Of a DNA stretch of 64,000 nucleotides, positions 22,791-35,665 are shown piece by piece. The position numbers and the translations under genes were made by a program. Numbering within the stretch: position 1 is the stretch's first letter; each line of letters opens with the position of its first letter. The notes under the pieces were generated by a model. That model made no database searches, was not told the DNA's origin, and saw only the letters and a list, made by a program, of their open reading frames with translations. This DNA is from Lonicera japonica. Taxonomy: Eukaryota > Streptophyta > Magnoliopsida > Dipsacales > Caprifoliaceae. The stretch covers positions 37,566,099 through 37,630,098 of the forward strand of contig CM038470.1 of NCBI GenBank assembly GCA_021464415.1. The letters run 5' to 3'.

Positions 22791-23718
22791 ATGATAAAAT
22801 AGAGGACGTTATAAAAAGTATTAATTGAATGAAATAAAAACATATATTGATTCAGTTAAACAAATAAAGAAACTGATGGCATGATATTTATGGTATACCC
22901 GATACCAAATTAAGTGACCACAATATATTTAACTGTCACTTCCTGTATGCTTGAATATAATTGACCCCTTAATGCCTAAATATGTGACCACAATATACAA
23001 AAAAGGTTACCTGAGTATGTGACCTGAATATGTGATAACAATATACAAAAAAAGTTGCCTGAGTATATGACCGTAATATACAAAAAACTACCATAATATT
23101 TTTGGATAGAAAAGCATTCATAAAAAGGTATATCCAAAATCATATACAAAAAAAGTAGCCAAATCATCAATCATCGGCTATTACCCTTCTCCTTAAGCAT
23201 CCTCAACATTAGTCTACAAAATGTTGAGGTCTCTATGTCAATATAACCTGGCCATTGTGCACCAATGCGTATGACAATCTACAACACATTTAAAAAAAAT
23301 ATTCGATAAATACAATATTTTTAAGATAGATCGAGCTAGTATTAAGTCTTCTTGAATGCAGTTAGATATAATGAGTATTCCAAGCTTAAGGTGTAAAAAG
23401 TGGTGAGTAGTGGTGTTGTATAATTATAGCTACAATTGTTTTGTATGACTAAGCTTATTAATATAATTTCGGGATGGGCATAAAAAAACAATGTAATATA
23501 ATATTTACATTTATTCGGTTAACTTACCCGATTATGTATTCCCCAGCCTCGCCTATCTATATTGTTAATCCTCTTCCACTCCGCAATCACGTCATCCCAA
23601 TCCTACAAATGTTAATATGCGTTCAAAGTAATTTTCAAGCATAATTTTATAGAATATTAAAAATAAAAAATGATATAAAGATAAAACATCACAGGTAGTA
23701 TACCATGCATATGACGCA
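22791..23718. other. Helitron 3' flank with short diverged repeats
   Basis: At about 22975-23165 the phrase TGACC(A/G)..ATATACAAAAAA recurs four or five times with TTGCCTGAGTATGTGA. Below the Helitron stop codon one expects a hairpin and CTRR end on the minus strand, but I could not place it. Confidence 0.4.
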
Positions 23719-26700
23719 TCATAACAAAACTTCGGGATAGACGATATTTATGGTTCTTGTTGTATCTTCTGGCGGTAAAAGAATGTTGATACGATCAGAA
23801 CTCGTACACCTTGACAACGCCACATACAATTGACCATGGCTAAATACAGGGGTTCGTAAATCGAGGCTGACAAATTTGACCGATTGATGTTGAGATTTGT
23901 TAATGGTCATAGCATATGCTAATCGAACGGGAAACTGGCGACGTGTAAATTTGATGGGCAATTTCGTAGATGAAGGAGTCAAAGAAATTCTTGGAATGAA
24001 TGCTAAGTTGCCAAATTTATCTCCTATTAAAATCTTAGCCTCAATTACAAATGTACTACACCTTTCAATAATCAATCTCGTACCATTACAAAGACCATCC
24101 TTGGGTGCGATATTTCGTAATAACATTATTGGACAACCCACTTTTAAATCAAGCTGAAAGGGAGGCAATCCTGTTAGATTGAGTGAGTTTAAAAACTCAT
24201 TAGGATAGCGATTTGAAATAGAATGTTCCATCCCTTCGTCTTCACACATCTTGCCCGCTGCCAAATAAGTAAATGTCTTTCCTGGAAAACGATTTAGAGC
24301 TTTTGTATTAATATCACTTACATCGTCATTTTGCGCAGAAAGTAAGGTCCATTCATTAAGAAATGCTGGTGTTACAGTACTTGCATCATTTGATAACGGG
24401 TAAATAGTTGATATCAAATCAAGTAAGCTTCGATACCTCATGATCGATGTTGGAAGTTGTATAATCTCACTTGGGTTGTACCCAATCTAAAAGAAACGAA
24501 ATTGTTTGAATGCAAGTATAAAAAACTATATAAATAGATTACTTTGAATAGTACTATAGGGAAATATACATCTATTAAGTAATTGGCCCGAATAGTTTGG
24601 CCATATTCTACTGAATCTAGGCACATATTCTCAGTCAATGTCAAAACACGCACTTGACGCCACAACATAGACCGTCTCAGTGAGGCAGAAACAATTACTT
24701 CACCGACTCCTCTTGGCACAACCGGTAAAATTTGTCTAAAATCTCCGCCCAAAACAACAGTAATACCACCAAAAGACTTATGATTACCACAAATATCTTG
24801 TAATGACCGGTCCACAGATTCAAAGCAATGTCTATATTGCATTGGTACCTCATCCCAAATAATCAATTTTGTTTGCTAAACAAATTATGCTTGCAAAGAT
24901 TGCTTATTGAAGCCGCATGAAGAGTTCTCAAGGACATCGAGTGGAATCTTAAAAGTTGAATGAGCTGTCCGACCCCCAACCAACAATAGCGAAGCAATAC
25001 CAGATGAGGCAACAGCTACGACAATATGCCCTAAACTTCTGCATTTTGAGGCAATTGTATTATATAAAAAAAATTTCCAGTGCTCTCACCCCCATTGAAG
25101 AAAAAAGTAGCCCCTTCATTACCAAGAACAGAAGAAAGGATTGTGTCATATGCAGCTCGTTGCCCAATTTTGAGCTTGTTAACGTTAAGTTCTACATTTT
25201 CTTGAACTATATTCATCTGCAACTCTATGTGTTCCCATATGAGCCTGTTTCCCACTATTGTACTCCAGGATCCAGTTGGTAATAACATAGGCGGGTAGTC
25301 TTTTAAACATTTGCCTGATTCCTGAAGTAACTAATTTAGGAGGTACAAACCATAATCTTCAATCTGTGTGTCGCTCAGGTTAGGAATATGATACATTAAA
25401 CGAATCTTGTTAGAAAGATCATCGCATATGTGCACCCATAATTGATTCCATAAAGCATCCGGACTCTTTGGAGAGCATTGCGTCAAGATAATGCAAAATA
25501 AAATTCTCAATTGTGCACCAGTTCGCATTACTGCAGCCTCTGTGAGGCACTGAATGCATTCATCATCATCTTTCAAAAGTCCTCTTGCAACGCAAGCGGC
25601 CTTAAGAGAAGGGTCCAAGACATTTTTGACTATTCTTAACCATTCATATGATTGAGGTCCTTTCACAACAGTTAATAACAACCGCAAGTAAAATCTTTCA
25701 CCTTCATTCGGACTCGCAAAATACATCCGACCGATTGCACGCCTATGTTGTCTTGGTCTCCATACCTTTTCTGGTTTTTTCCAAACATAATTGTGAGATT
25801 CCGGACCCCCGACACCCGAGAAGAGTCCTCGTTCTCGATTTTCTTTGTTTTAAAGGGAAACGTGTTTTGTAGAGTCGCCAGTTTATTTTTCGGGAAAACA
25901 AACAAAAGGTCGTACGAAGGATAATTCGAAAATGAACTATCTTTCATACGTTTGAATCTAGAGTTTAAAAATATACTTTGCTAGGGTTCGGGAACTACGT
26001 TACGAATTGGGAAGGTGTTAGGCACCCAATTCGCCCTTTCGGTCTCTTAATGGATCATGTATCTAATTCCTATCTTGGATATCTTGCAAGTAGTTCGAAT
26101 GATTTTCAGAATAGTCCTTTCTAGATAAATTCAGTTTAAAATGGTATTTTGATATCAGACTCGAGCTTTGCGAGCGCCTACGTATTCATTCGTAGAATGA
26201 AATCAGAGTCTCATAGTTCCATTTGTTTGGAAACTGTTTTTGTGCTTTTGTTTTGTTTTAAAAACGTGTCAAAACGGATTTTAGTTTTCTCGTAAAACTT
26301 TGAAAGGACTTATTTTGAAAGCAGTGGACTTCTTTGCAAGTTATCTAATTTTTTGTATTAAAAACAATATTTAAATGCAGTATTGAAATTCAGAAAGGTT
26401 GTAGAAAGACGTACCTGATGCGCTTGAAGAAGAATACGAACCTTGCCTTGATCGCCTCCTTCTCTCTCCAGAACTTTCTCTCTCTAGACTTTCTCTCTCA
26501 AAATTTCTCTAAAAAAAAGACTCTCTAATAATTTTGACAGAGTTTCTAATTATTAAAAACACTATTGAGTGTTGATGTCCCAAAATGGGATCCCAAGGGT
26601 CCTATTTATAGCAAAAATCTCGCCAAAAATGCTCCAAAAGAGGCCAACCGCAGGGGTAGCCGCAGGGGGTACGGCTAGGGCGTGCAGTTGGGGGTAGCCT

Positions 26701-29700
26701 CAGGGCGTGCGGCTGGGGCGTGCGACTAGGGTGCCAACCGCACGGCTGGCAGGTAGCCGTACGGTTGGTGTGTGCGGCTGGCTCACAAAAATGCACAGAA
26801 AACACTTAAAAAAACCTCTATATGTGGGAACTCCTGATATGTAAATCTCATGAATGCTCATTTGATGCACAACATGAAAAAAAGCCAATAAGGGTTGTCC
26901 TTTCGATAGCAACCCTTGTAATAATACTATCCAATCGTTTTGATGGATCACATATGACATTATGCATTCCAGGAAAGTGCAGTGCCAACCGCTGGACATT
27001 TGGAACCTCTTGATGCATAGGGTGGCCAAACAACCGCAACGCAACCTTTGGAGGTCCAATGTAATGTGCATCCAAATAATGTTTAATCTCATCTACCCCT
27101 CCTAACACAATCGTAGTGCGGTCGTGACCCTTATAAATATACTTATTGATATACTTTACGCATCTTAAACCAGCACATACTTCGATATTAATGTGATAGT
27201 TAAACTTTCTAGAGAGATATGCATTATAAGGTACCACATCCCTATTGTCAACTTCCTGCCCCCCTCTGATCTCGTGCTTTCGACCATCATTACAACGTCG
27301 ATATATAGGATAACCGTCTTGGTCCATCATTGTTTCCTCTGCGAACTCTTTTGGGTAATGCTTTGTACACTTCCCTCGCTCCATACATGGTGCACTTGGG
27401 TTTCGAGCGCCACAGGGACCGTGCACCATACAATGTTTGACTGTTTCATAAAGTGCCGAATCTTCAACTGCATTTGGGAACTCGACACATACAAATTTAT
27501 TCACTTGGTCAAATGTCTTGATTTTATCTTTGCCTCGAAGAAATATAAGGAGGTGCATATGTGGTAACCCTCGTTTCTGAAACTCAATAGTAAACACGTG
27601 GGCCACTTTTTTCCCAAAAACTTTCTCAGTCACGATATCACTCATAAGGGTCTTCCTCTTTAGTTCAAAAACTCGAGCAACCAAATCAGGTCGATCGGTA
27701 GCGTCTTTTTTCGGTAGCAAAGCTTCAGTGATTTCCAGCCACCTAGGATTTGCAGTTATAGTTAGAAAAATATCTGGATGCTTGTTGTACCGAGTAATTG
27801 CCATAGAATCTTGAAAAATCTCGAACATCTGTCTTGGGCTACCAGTAAATGATGATGGCAAGACAAACCGTTTTCCAACTTGATCAGGGTCATGGCCATC
27901 TGCAGCGATATCGGTAAGGCCTTTGTAAATCTCAACTCGAAACTTGCTCTGATTTAGTCGGAAATAGTTCAAACGATTTTGCTCAGTTGCAACCCATGCA
28001 TCTACAATGAATTCTTGAAAGAGTTTTCGCCCTCGGAGGATCGTTGAATACTCTCCCAAGCGTTGGAAAAGACGATAACAAAAGAATTGAAATTGGGGAA
28101 GTCTTGTGTTTGACCATTCACCTAGAACGTGGTCCCATTGCTTTAAACTAGGTTCCCACCCAAGCTCACCGTAAGGAAACAACAACACATAATGCAAGGG
28201 CAAATAAGCTGGATTACACTCACTAATTTGCATTAAAGCATCGCTCCCTTTGTAACGAATAATAATATCTCTCATCCCACTGGTTTCAGTTCCATCTCCT
28301 GGTAAAATTAGTGCAATCTCATCTGTTGTTGGTAGGTTGTACCTATGCTAATCTTTTATCTCAATAAAATGTAGGTAGGCAGGTAATTCTTGAACCTCAG
28401 GAGTCGTATGATTAAGAATAGCAGCAACTTGTCGGTACTTCGTAGCAAATACATTATTTCAATCAAGACAATCTTGGATAATGTTTAAAACATCTCTTCG
28501 CAAATGAGGATTTCTTTTGGCACGAAAGTTCAAGGCTGACATTGGATCATCTATATACAACTGAGCATAGGTTGGATCTTGACCTGACTGTTGGAATAGT
28601 GTTCCTGTTCGATGGCGTAACTGGCCATGGATAGTGAAAGGCATAGGACCAATACCGGGTAAATCTCTATCATCCATTTGAACCCCTAAACTCGTAAAAG
28701 CATTAGCTGCATTATATGCCCGAGTATTAGTTCGAAATGACACAGATTGGCTATCATCACCGTTCTGGAGGAGGGGTAAGTAACTTAGGCAATCGAATCT
28801 TCCCTGATAGGCAACATGTCCCTTAAACAGAGCAGTGGTTAGTGGAAACACTTAACTTTTCAAGATTCCAATAAAAGGCTTTACAATATGGATACTCATT
28901 ATCCACTTTACCCACAGAATGACGACACGGATACAACATTGGTGATGGCTCATTATTTATAATAACAGTTTCAGGAAGAGCAGAAGGATCATCAATTCGA
29001 TATTCAGATATTGGATTTAGCCTACAAATTTATTTAGTTTTATAGCAAAATTAGAATCGAAAATACAAATTTATTTACTTAATTGAACTTTACATTACCT
29101 ATCATCTCTTGAAATGGAAGAATTGATTGAACCGGAAATTATGTTATCTTGGACTGTATGAGGAAGATTCGGCATTGATTGTGCACATGTGGGTAGATTT
29201 TGAGACTTTGTGTGACAAAGCATGTCTAATGAGGAATTATTATGTTGGTCCACATGAGCAGGTGTTTGCAAGAGCATTATGTTATCCGGAATGATTGCAC
29301 AAAGTCTATATCATGTTGAGACAATGTAGCGAAGGTAGAGTTTGGCTGACTTTCAATAACATCCCCAGAAAACTGATCACATGACTTGGCATTATTTGTT
29401 GGTGGACCTATTTTATTAGATAAAAGATTTATAGAAAAAGGTATAGGCTGTAGATTCATTATGAACTTAGACTTCTTTGAAACTATGTTGTTTTCACTTA
29501 AACCAAGAAAGAGTCTTGCTTTACTTAATTTGGTTAGTTTCTCTTGTTTGCATCGTGAACGTTGCGCACTTTGCCTAGGGTTACATTTGTTCAGCTTCCT
29601 TCCGTGTGCTGCTATAACATATCTAGAGATTCCATTCACCTTGAAAAGGAGATAATGGGGGTTAAGAGGTATATAACATCTGGTAATTGTCAGATATCTA

Positions 29701-29920
29701 TTTTATCCAATGCAAAAAAAATTATTCCTATAAATTTTAGTTGTTATAATAATCTGGATAAAATAATAACAAAATAATTATTCTTAGAAATTTTAGTAAC
29801 AAAATATAATAAGTAATAACATACCACGGGAGGAGGGGTAAGTACAGAGGGAGATTTGTTTTCTTTCCCTTTTCCTTTGCCCTTATAATATGCTGGGAGC
29901 TTTCTTTTATTGCTTTGCAT
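23719..29920 (-). pseudogene. Helitron RepHel (Rep + PIF1 helicase), decayed
   Basis: One minus-strand gene. The first exon is about 29920-29825 (MQSNKRKLPAYYKGKGK, donor GTATGT). N-terminal exons follow (29639-29095), then a frame from 28851 to about 26860 with the HUH Rep domain (RGLPHMHLLIFL, about 27570-27530) and paired tyrosines (KYINKYIYKG, about 27145-27115). After an LTR insertion it resumes at 25791 (YVWKKPEKVWRP, MYFASPNEGERFYLRLLLT). The helicase follows: Walker A degraded to [10 protein letters not shown] (about 25100), Walker B IIWDEVPM (24862), [11 protein letters not shown] (about 24750), an intron (about 24570-24488), then [11 protein letters not shown] and [11 protein letters not shown] near 23820. 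Lesions are two in-frame stops (28459 and about 28350), frameshifts near 26860 and 25020, loss of the Walker A lysine, and the LTR. In active elements it nicks and unwinds DNA for rolling-circle transposition. Confidence 0.9.
25792..26814 (-). mobile_element. LTR of family S, copy 2, truncated, inside the Helitron gene
   Basis: Starts TGTGAGATTCCGG on the plus strand (3' end of the minus LTR) and matches 31944-33207 through GGGAAGGTGTTAGGCACCC and the TATA region (CCTATTTATAGC, about 26600). About 240 bp at its 5' end are missing compared with copy 3. Helitron coding on both sides is continuous apart from the junction: YVW begins at 25791, and the matching upstream codons end at about 26820. 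The insertion therefore postdates the Helitron gene, and a deletion then removed the LTR start and part of the target duplication. Confidence 0.85.
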
Positions 29921-31943
29921 TATTTGAATTTTCCATGTTAATAAATAAAAGTCAATAACAATGTGAAAGAGGAAGAAGTTCTATAGAAAAAGAAGATGAT
30001 CTTTTTGTGTTATCATTTCTAGATTTCAATTCCGAATTTAAAGATTAGGGTGTATCAATGGAGAAGAAGATCTATAGAAAAAGAAGATGATTGGGTGGGA
30101 GTGATTTATTTCTAACCTCTTTAGCAATTCGGAGAATCTCTGTCTCCTCGCGTATAACAATGCCTACATTTTGTTGACGTAGAGCACATACTGTCCCTTT
30201 TAGTTCCGCATCAACCTTTGAGACGAAAATTTTATTTCTTAATCGAAGGATTGATTTTTCCATATAAATGACATACTAAACGAAAAATAAAACTCTGACA
30301 TGTCCATATATTGCTAAATTTGTAGGCATCCAAAATGGAGAATTTGTTGAAGTGCAAACTAAAATAACATAAACAAAGCTTTAATAAAATAAATTTATAC
30401 AAATTGAAATAACATAATTAAATAAAGCCAATAAACTTGCATAAAAGCAAGTTTATTGAGATAACATAATTAAAATATACGGCCAAGATCATAAATTTTT
30501 ACAAAGTCAATAAACTTGAATTAAGAAATTGAGATTATACATGATGATTTAGTAAAAAAAAATTGAATAAAAGCAAATGGGAAGATAATAAATCTATTTA
30601 ACGGTTTTTAAACAATAATAATAAAACATGACCAATTCAAGCAACAAATTGCATTCATTAAAGTGAAGAGCTTACTCTAGCCTTAATACGAGTAAAAAAA
30701 AAGGAAAAAAGAAATAAAAAAAAGATTGAAGAATTTGGTTAATAAAGACAAATAATGGTTACGAAAAAAAGCATAAAAAAAAATATTTCAAAAAAGCATA
30801 CAGAAAAAAAGTTACAAAAAAAATATAAAAATCCATGTACTCATGTAACCTACGGGAATTTATGAATTTATAATAAAATTTGTTTAATTATGATTTAATT
30901 TCATAGGGGAGGATAATCCATGTGGATAATTTTGTGGAAAAATAAATTTGATTGTGGATAAAAGTATATTTTGTTTAATATACTTTGTTTAATTATGAAT
31001 TTATAATAAAAAAATTTTATCGTGGATAAAAGTATTTCCTTCAAATTTGATTGTGAAAAAAAAAATTCCACCCATTGGCTCTTCTCCTATTTCTTCTTGA
31101 CAGATGGAGGTTGTATACAATGTGCAACACATTTAAAAAGACGGGCATAAGAGGAGAGAAGTCACAATTAGACAGAGAAATGTAAAGGCTGTTTTTTCCC
31201 CTCCTTTATTGATAATTAAACAGTTCATCATTATTATGTTTTTCCAAAAATAATCAACATATCAAAATGTGTAATAAGAAACACGCTTTATTATAAATTA
31301 TTGACTGCAATGAAATTAATAAATTTTTAAAAACTAGAAAAGTTAAATCCAATTTTTTATTTGTGGACAAATGAAATATTATTTCTATTGTAATACTAAA
31401 TTTACTTAATGTTATTATGGTATGACATATTCAATTTAATGCCTGACTTTCTCTCTTTCTATAATCTAGCTGGATAATTATTTACGTTCACATTTAAAAG
31501 GAAATTAAAATTTAGATTAAAATTAAAAGTTATTGCAAGAATGGTGGGTAATAATTTTTTTACTTCCCAACTTAAATTACTCAAACTCTGACATAATATA
31601 ATATAATGTATACATCGTACAACAATATAATTGACACCAACATAACTGAGACCTCTCTATCAGCAAAGCAAACTACTATCCCATTAATTTCCCATATTAA
31701 ATTAAAAGTGACTCTATTAAATAACCTACTCTAAAAGCTAAAAAAATGCAAAAAAAAAAAAATAGGTCATAATTTTTTTTTTCTTTGCCTCAAAAATATC
31801 CACACACCACATTAACCTACGTAGGCGATGTGCATTCCATTATTAATTTCTAACCTTTGAGAATCAAGTTTACAAACCTTTGAGAATCAAGCTCAGTGAT
31901 CTTTTTAATACAAAATAATAAGAGATAGTTCTATGTTAGTGAT
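29921..31943. other. AT-rich flank upstream of the Helitron gene
   Basis: A Lys-rich 63-codon minus-strand frame (30263-30072) could be an upstream exon but has no recognised motif. TCTATAGAAAAAGAAGATGA occurs at about 29981 and 30070. The expected 5'-TC end of the Helitron was not located. Confidence 0.4.
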
Positions 31944-33207
31944 TGTGAAAATCCGGACCCGCGACCCGAGAGAAGAAAAGAGTCCTCGTTCTCGGTTTTC
32001 TTAAAAAAAACATGTTTTGTAGAGTCGCCAGTTTGTTTTACGAGAAAACAAACAAAAGATCGTATGAAGGACAATTCGAAAGTGAATTATCTTTCTTACG
32101 TTTGAAACCAGAGAATTAGTTTGAAAATTTACTTTGCTAGGGTTCGGGAACTACGTTACGAATTGGGAAGGTGTTAGGCACCCAATTCGCCCTTTCGGTC
32201 TCTTAATGGATCATGTATTTAATTCCTATTTTAGATATCTTGCAAGTAGTTCGAATGGTTTTCAGAATAATCCTTTTCGGATAAAGTTGATTTAAAACGG
32301 TATTTTGAAATCGGACTCGAGCTTTGCAAGCGCCTACGTATTCATTCGTAGAATGAAATCAGAGTCTCGTAGTTCCATTCTTTTGGAAACTGTTTTTGTA
32401 TTTTTGTTTGCTTTGAAAATGTGTCAAAACGGATTTTAGATTTCTTGTAAAACTTAGAAAGGACTTGATTCGAAATCAATGAACTTCTTTGCAAGTTATC
32501 TAATTTTCTGTATTAAAAGTGAAATTAAATGCGGTACTAAAATTAAGGATTTGGTAGAAAGACGTACCTGATGCGCCTGAAGAAGAAGTAAGAGCCTTGC
32601 CTTGTTGCCTTGCTTGCTTCCTTCTCTCTCTAAAACTTTCTCTCTCTGGATTTTCTCTCTCTAAAACTTTCTCTCTCTAGAAATTCTCTCTCTAAAACTT
32701 TCTCTCTCTAGAAATTCTCTCTCAGAACTTCTAAAATGACTCTCTAAAGATTTTGACAGAGTTTCTACTTACTAAAAACACTATTGAGTGTTTATGCCTA
32801 GAATGAGAGCCCAAGGGTCCTATTTATAGCACAAATTCCGTCAAAAACGCTCCAAAGGAGACCAACCGCAGGGGGTAGCCGCAGGGCGTGCGGCTGGGCG
32901 CCAACCGTACGGTTGGGGCGTGCGGTTGGGGGCTGCGGCTGGCTCACAAAAGTGCACAGGAACACTCGGAAAAACCCAATTTTACTAACGGGGCGCTGTC
33001 TGGCACCCCACGACCTGACCGGGCAGGTCGATCCCCGTCCTAGTAAGCGAAGAGGCAACAAAGGTTATCTTAGACTCCCAATGCGTCCGAAATTGGAGTC
33101 TTTCCTATTAGTCTTTCTACATGTATGATGACTTGATACTTAATGCGAGATGCTTGTTTTTAAGAAAACCAGTGTTCACACGAGAGTCGTAGATTGGGGT
33201 GTTCACA
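31944..33207 (-). mobile_element. Solo LTR, family S copy 3, with 5-bp TSD
   Basis: TGTGAAAATCCGG opens the plus-strand reading and GGGGTGTTCACA closes it, flanked by GTGAT at 31939-31943 and 33208-33212. It contains the same landmarks as copies 1 and 2, a minus-strand TATA box (CTATAAATAGG, near 32825), (CT)n-rich leader sequence near 32630-32730, and a GC-rich U3 block at 32860-32945 with the perfect palindrome CCAACCGTACGGTTGG (32901-32916). The neighbouring DNA holds no internal region, so this is a solo LTR. Confidence 0.9.
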
Positions 33208-33230
33208 GTGATCTCTAATTAAGCCTCTTT

Positions 33231-33231
33231 A

Positions 33232-33293
<62 letters not shown>
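33231..33293. repeat. (ATT)n microsatellite
   Basis: About 20 uninterrupted ATT units. Confidence 0.97.
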
Positions 33294-34919
33294 GGTGGTA
33301 GGTAAAGGAATATGCATTTGATCCATGGCTATGCCTTAATTCATTAAGGATTTGTGAGAGACTATGACATTTAATTCATTAAGGATTCCTTGATTCATTC
33401 AATTACCTTTGTGTGAGATGAAGAGGGAATATTTTTTTTTCACTAATAGTTGTCAGAGACTATGCCCTTTTTTTTCTTTCCCCTAGATTGTTTGCTTATA
33501 TCTATCTATCAGAGGGAATATTTTTTTTAATAAGAATGATCTGTGTGTTATTTGATGACCAAATTAAAAATATTTGTTTTAGAAATTAGTGTGTTATTTG
33601 GACTTATACTAATCATATACCTAGTCTAATAACATAGTGGGTAGGAATAGCTATTTGATGACCGAATTAAAAACCATTTTACACCACTACTTCTACCTAC
33701 TTCTACCAACCATGAGATCACACAGCTCAATTCCAAATCAAAATCACACCTACTTCTACCAACCATGAGATCTTAGATATATTAATACACCACTATTGGA
33801 TATGATAGCAATCTTTCTACTTGGTTTAATATTGCATGAAATGGAAGGGACATAAAACCATTAAAATCTAGCTTTTTGTTTATATTTCTTATTTTTGTCT
33901 TCCATAATGAAAGTCCATCTTTGATTTTTATAATTTCTTAAAAATGAACTAATTTCTTCATAATTAAAAAAAAATACTTCGAATTTTGATAAATACTTTT
34001 TTAAATTTAGGACATTCTAAAAAAAAACTCTGAATTATATATTTAAAATCAAAATCAACAACTATTTCCAAAAAAAAATGCCAAGGCCCAACTATATATT
34101 ATCATTTCTTCAGGGTTTGTTCATATCCTTTATTTTTAAGAGCTTCGTCCACTCCAAATTATTTTCGTATTCTTTTTTTCTTTCCGATACAACTGGTACA
34201 CATATAAGATTGGTTATGGGGAAAAAAATTAAATAAGAAGAAATGCACAACTATTTTTTTAACATGGCAAAGTAATTTTGGCTTCCATTAAAGCAAATAT
34301 TACTGTAAATAATACTTTGACAATAGATAAATTCGATTTGACAACCAAGCTACCCACTTTTTTTCCAGGCATGTATAAAATGCTTCTCGTGGTATCAAAA
34401 CCAACTGTGATTTGGTATCAAAACCAGTTGTGATTTACAAATAAAATAAAATGCATGAATAAATAAATTAATAAAATTCCTGTGAACCTATATATTTTGT
34501 CCTTGGGCCAACACATTGAGTGATTTCTCGTGCCATAATTTTAATGATCATACCTTGTATACATATTATTAAATCTCATAATTTTAATTCTCAATCTTCT
34601 TTTCTGTTTCTGATGATTCCTCCAAAAAAAATGACTCTAATAATTAAGTCATTTGCATACCTATCACTATTGGTAGCTAGAATGCAAAATCTAAAAAATT
34701 CTTCAATCATTCAACATGCCAAATCTAAAAAATCTTCAACAAATTATTTCACATTGCCTTTTGCCAAAAAAAAAGGAAAGTTACAGATTTATGATAGAAC
34801 ATGCCAAAACATAAATCTTAAAAAACATACAAAGGCTACCTTATATACAAAACCCAAATCATTCAACATGCCAAAACCCATAAATCAACATGCCAAAACA
34901 CAAAACCTAAAGAGCTTAC
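33294..34919. other. AT-rich DNA without a supported gene
   Basis: A 140-codon plus-strand frame (34520-34942) is Lys/Asn-rich with repeated ACATGCCAAAA phrases and looks like chance. Short duplications (CTACTTCTACCAACCATGAGAT near 33696 and 33749, shortened here) are visible. No element ends found. Confidence 0.45.
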
Positions 34920-35336
34920 CTTTTCTGGTGCCGGATACATAAACTATGGAGGTGGGACGGCGGAGTAATCGGCGGACGGCGCGACGGAGGCGTCACCGGC
35001 GTAATGAGCGGCGTAGGCATCACCGGATGAACCCACAAATCAAACCATATAATCTTATATTAAACCCACAAATAAAAATATACAAATAAAAAAGAGAGGA
35101 GGTAGAGAAAGCAAGAGCCTACCGTTTTTAGTGCCGAAAACAGAGGCTACGGAGAGCCGAGCTCTAGATAGAAGAGGCGTCACCGGCAGAGTGAGCAATG
35201 TAGATGGAAACTGCGGAGAAGGAGGCTGCGGCAATGGTGGAGGGGGAGGTCGCTCCATTGAAGGACACGACGACGTAGATAGTTGCTCCGGCGAATGAAG
35301 AGCTATCAGAGGGAGTGGTTTTCCTTTATCATCCAT
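34920..35336 (-). pseudogene. Exon-like, Pro-rich fragment with a duplicated exon
   Basis: A GC-rich island in AT-rich DNA. On the minus strand, ATG 35336 opens MDDKGKPLPLIALHSPEQL followed by a Pro-rich run, ending at a donor-like site (ACG|GTAGGCT, near 35123). A second GC-rich block at 35035-34922 repeats the last part of the first: both contain GCCGGTGACGCCTC and both finish in CCGGCAC or TCGGCAC followed by a GGTAGGCTCTT or GGTAAGCTCTT donor. A GA/CT tract (35351-35372) lies just upstream, as in plant 5' UTRs. It looks like a 5' gene end with a tandemly duplicated exon, perhaps captured by an element; no downstream gene is present. Confidence 0.4.
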
Positions 35337-35665
35337 GAAAATGTAAAAATTTAGAGAGAGAGAGAGAGAGGAGTAAAGGTTGAAAGATGAGGGAGATTGG
35401 TTAAAAAGTTAAAAGTGACGTGGGAGAGTTGAGATTTGATGGTTGAGTGTGTAAGTGGGAGAGGGTGAGAATTGATATTTTAATGTGTAAGTATGTAAAT
35501 GTGTGAAAATATTGTGTGTATATTAATGGTGTGAGTGTGATGTGATATCTTAATGTGAGTATAAAACTAATCTAATGGTGTAAAACTAATATATACCAAA
35601 ACATATATATTTTAAGCCATTGGACCAATAGACTTTTAGAGTCAAACATGTTGTTTTATAATATA

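Noticed and set aside
34520..34942. 140-codon plus-strand frame as a gene
   Set aside because: Lys/Asn/Ile-rich with repeated short phrases, typical of AT-rich non-coding DNA.
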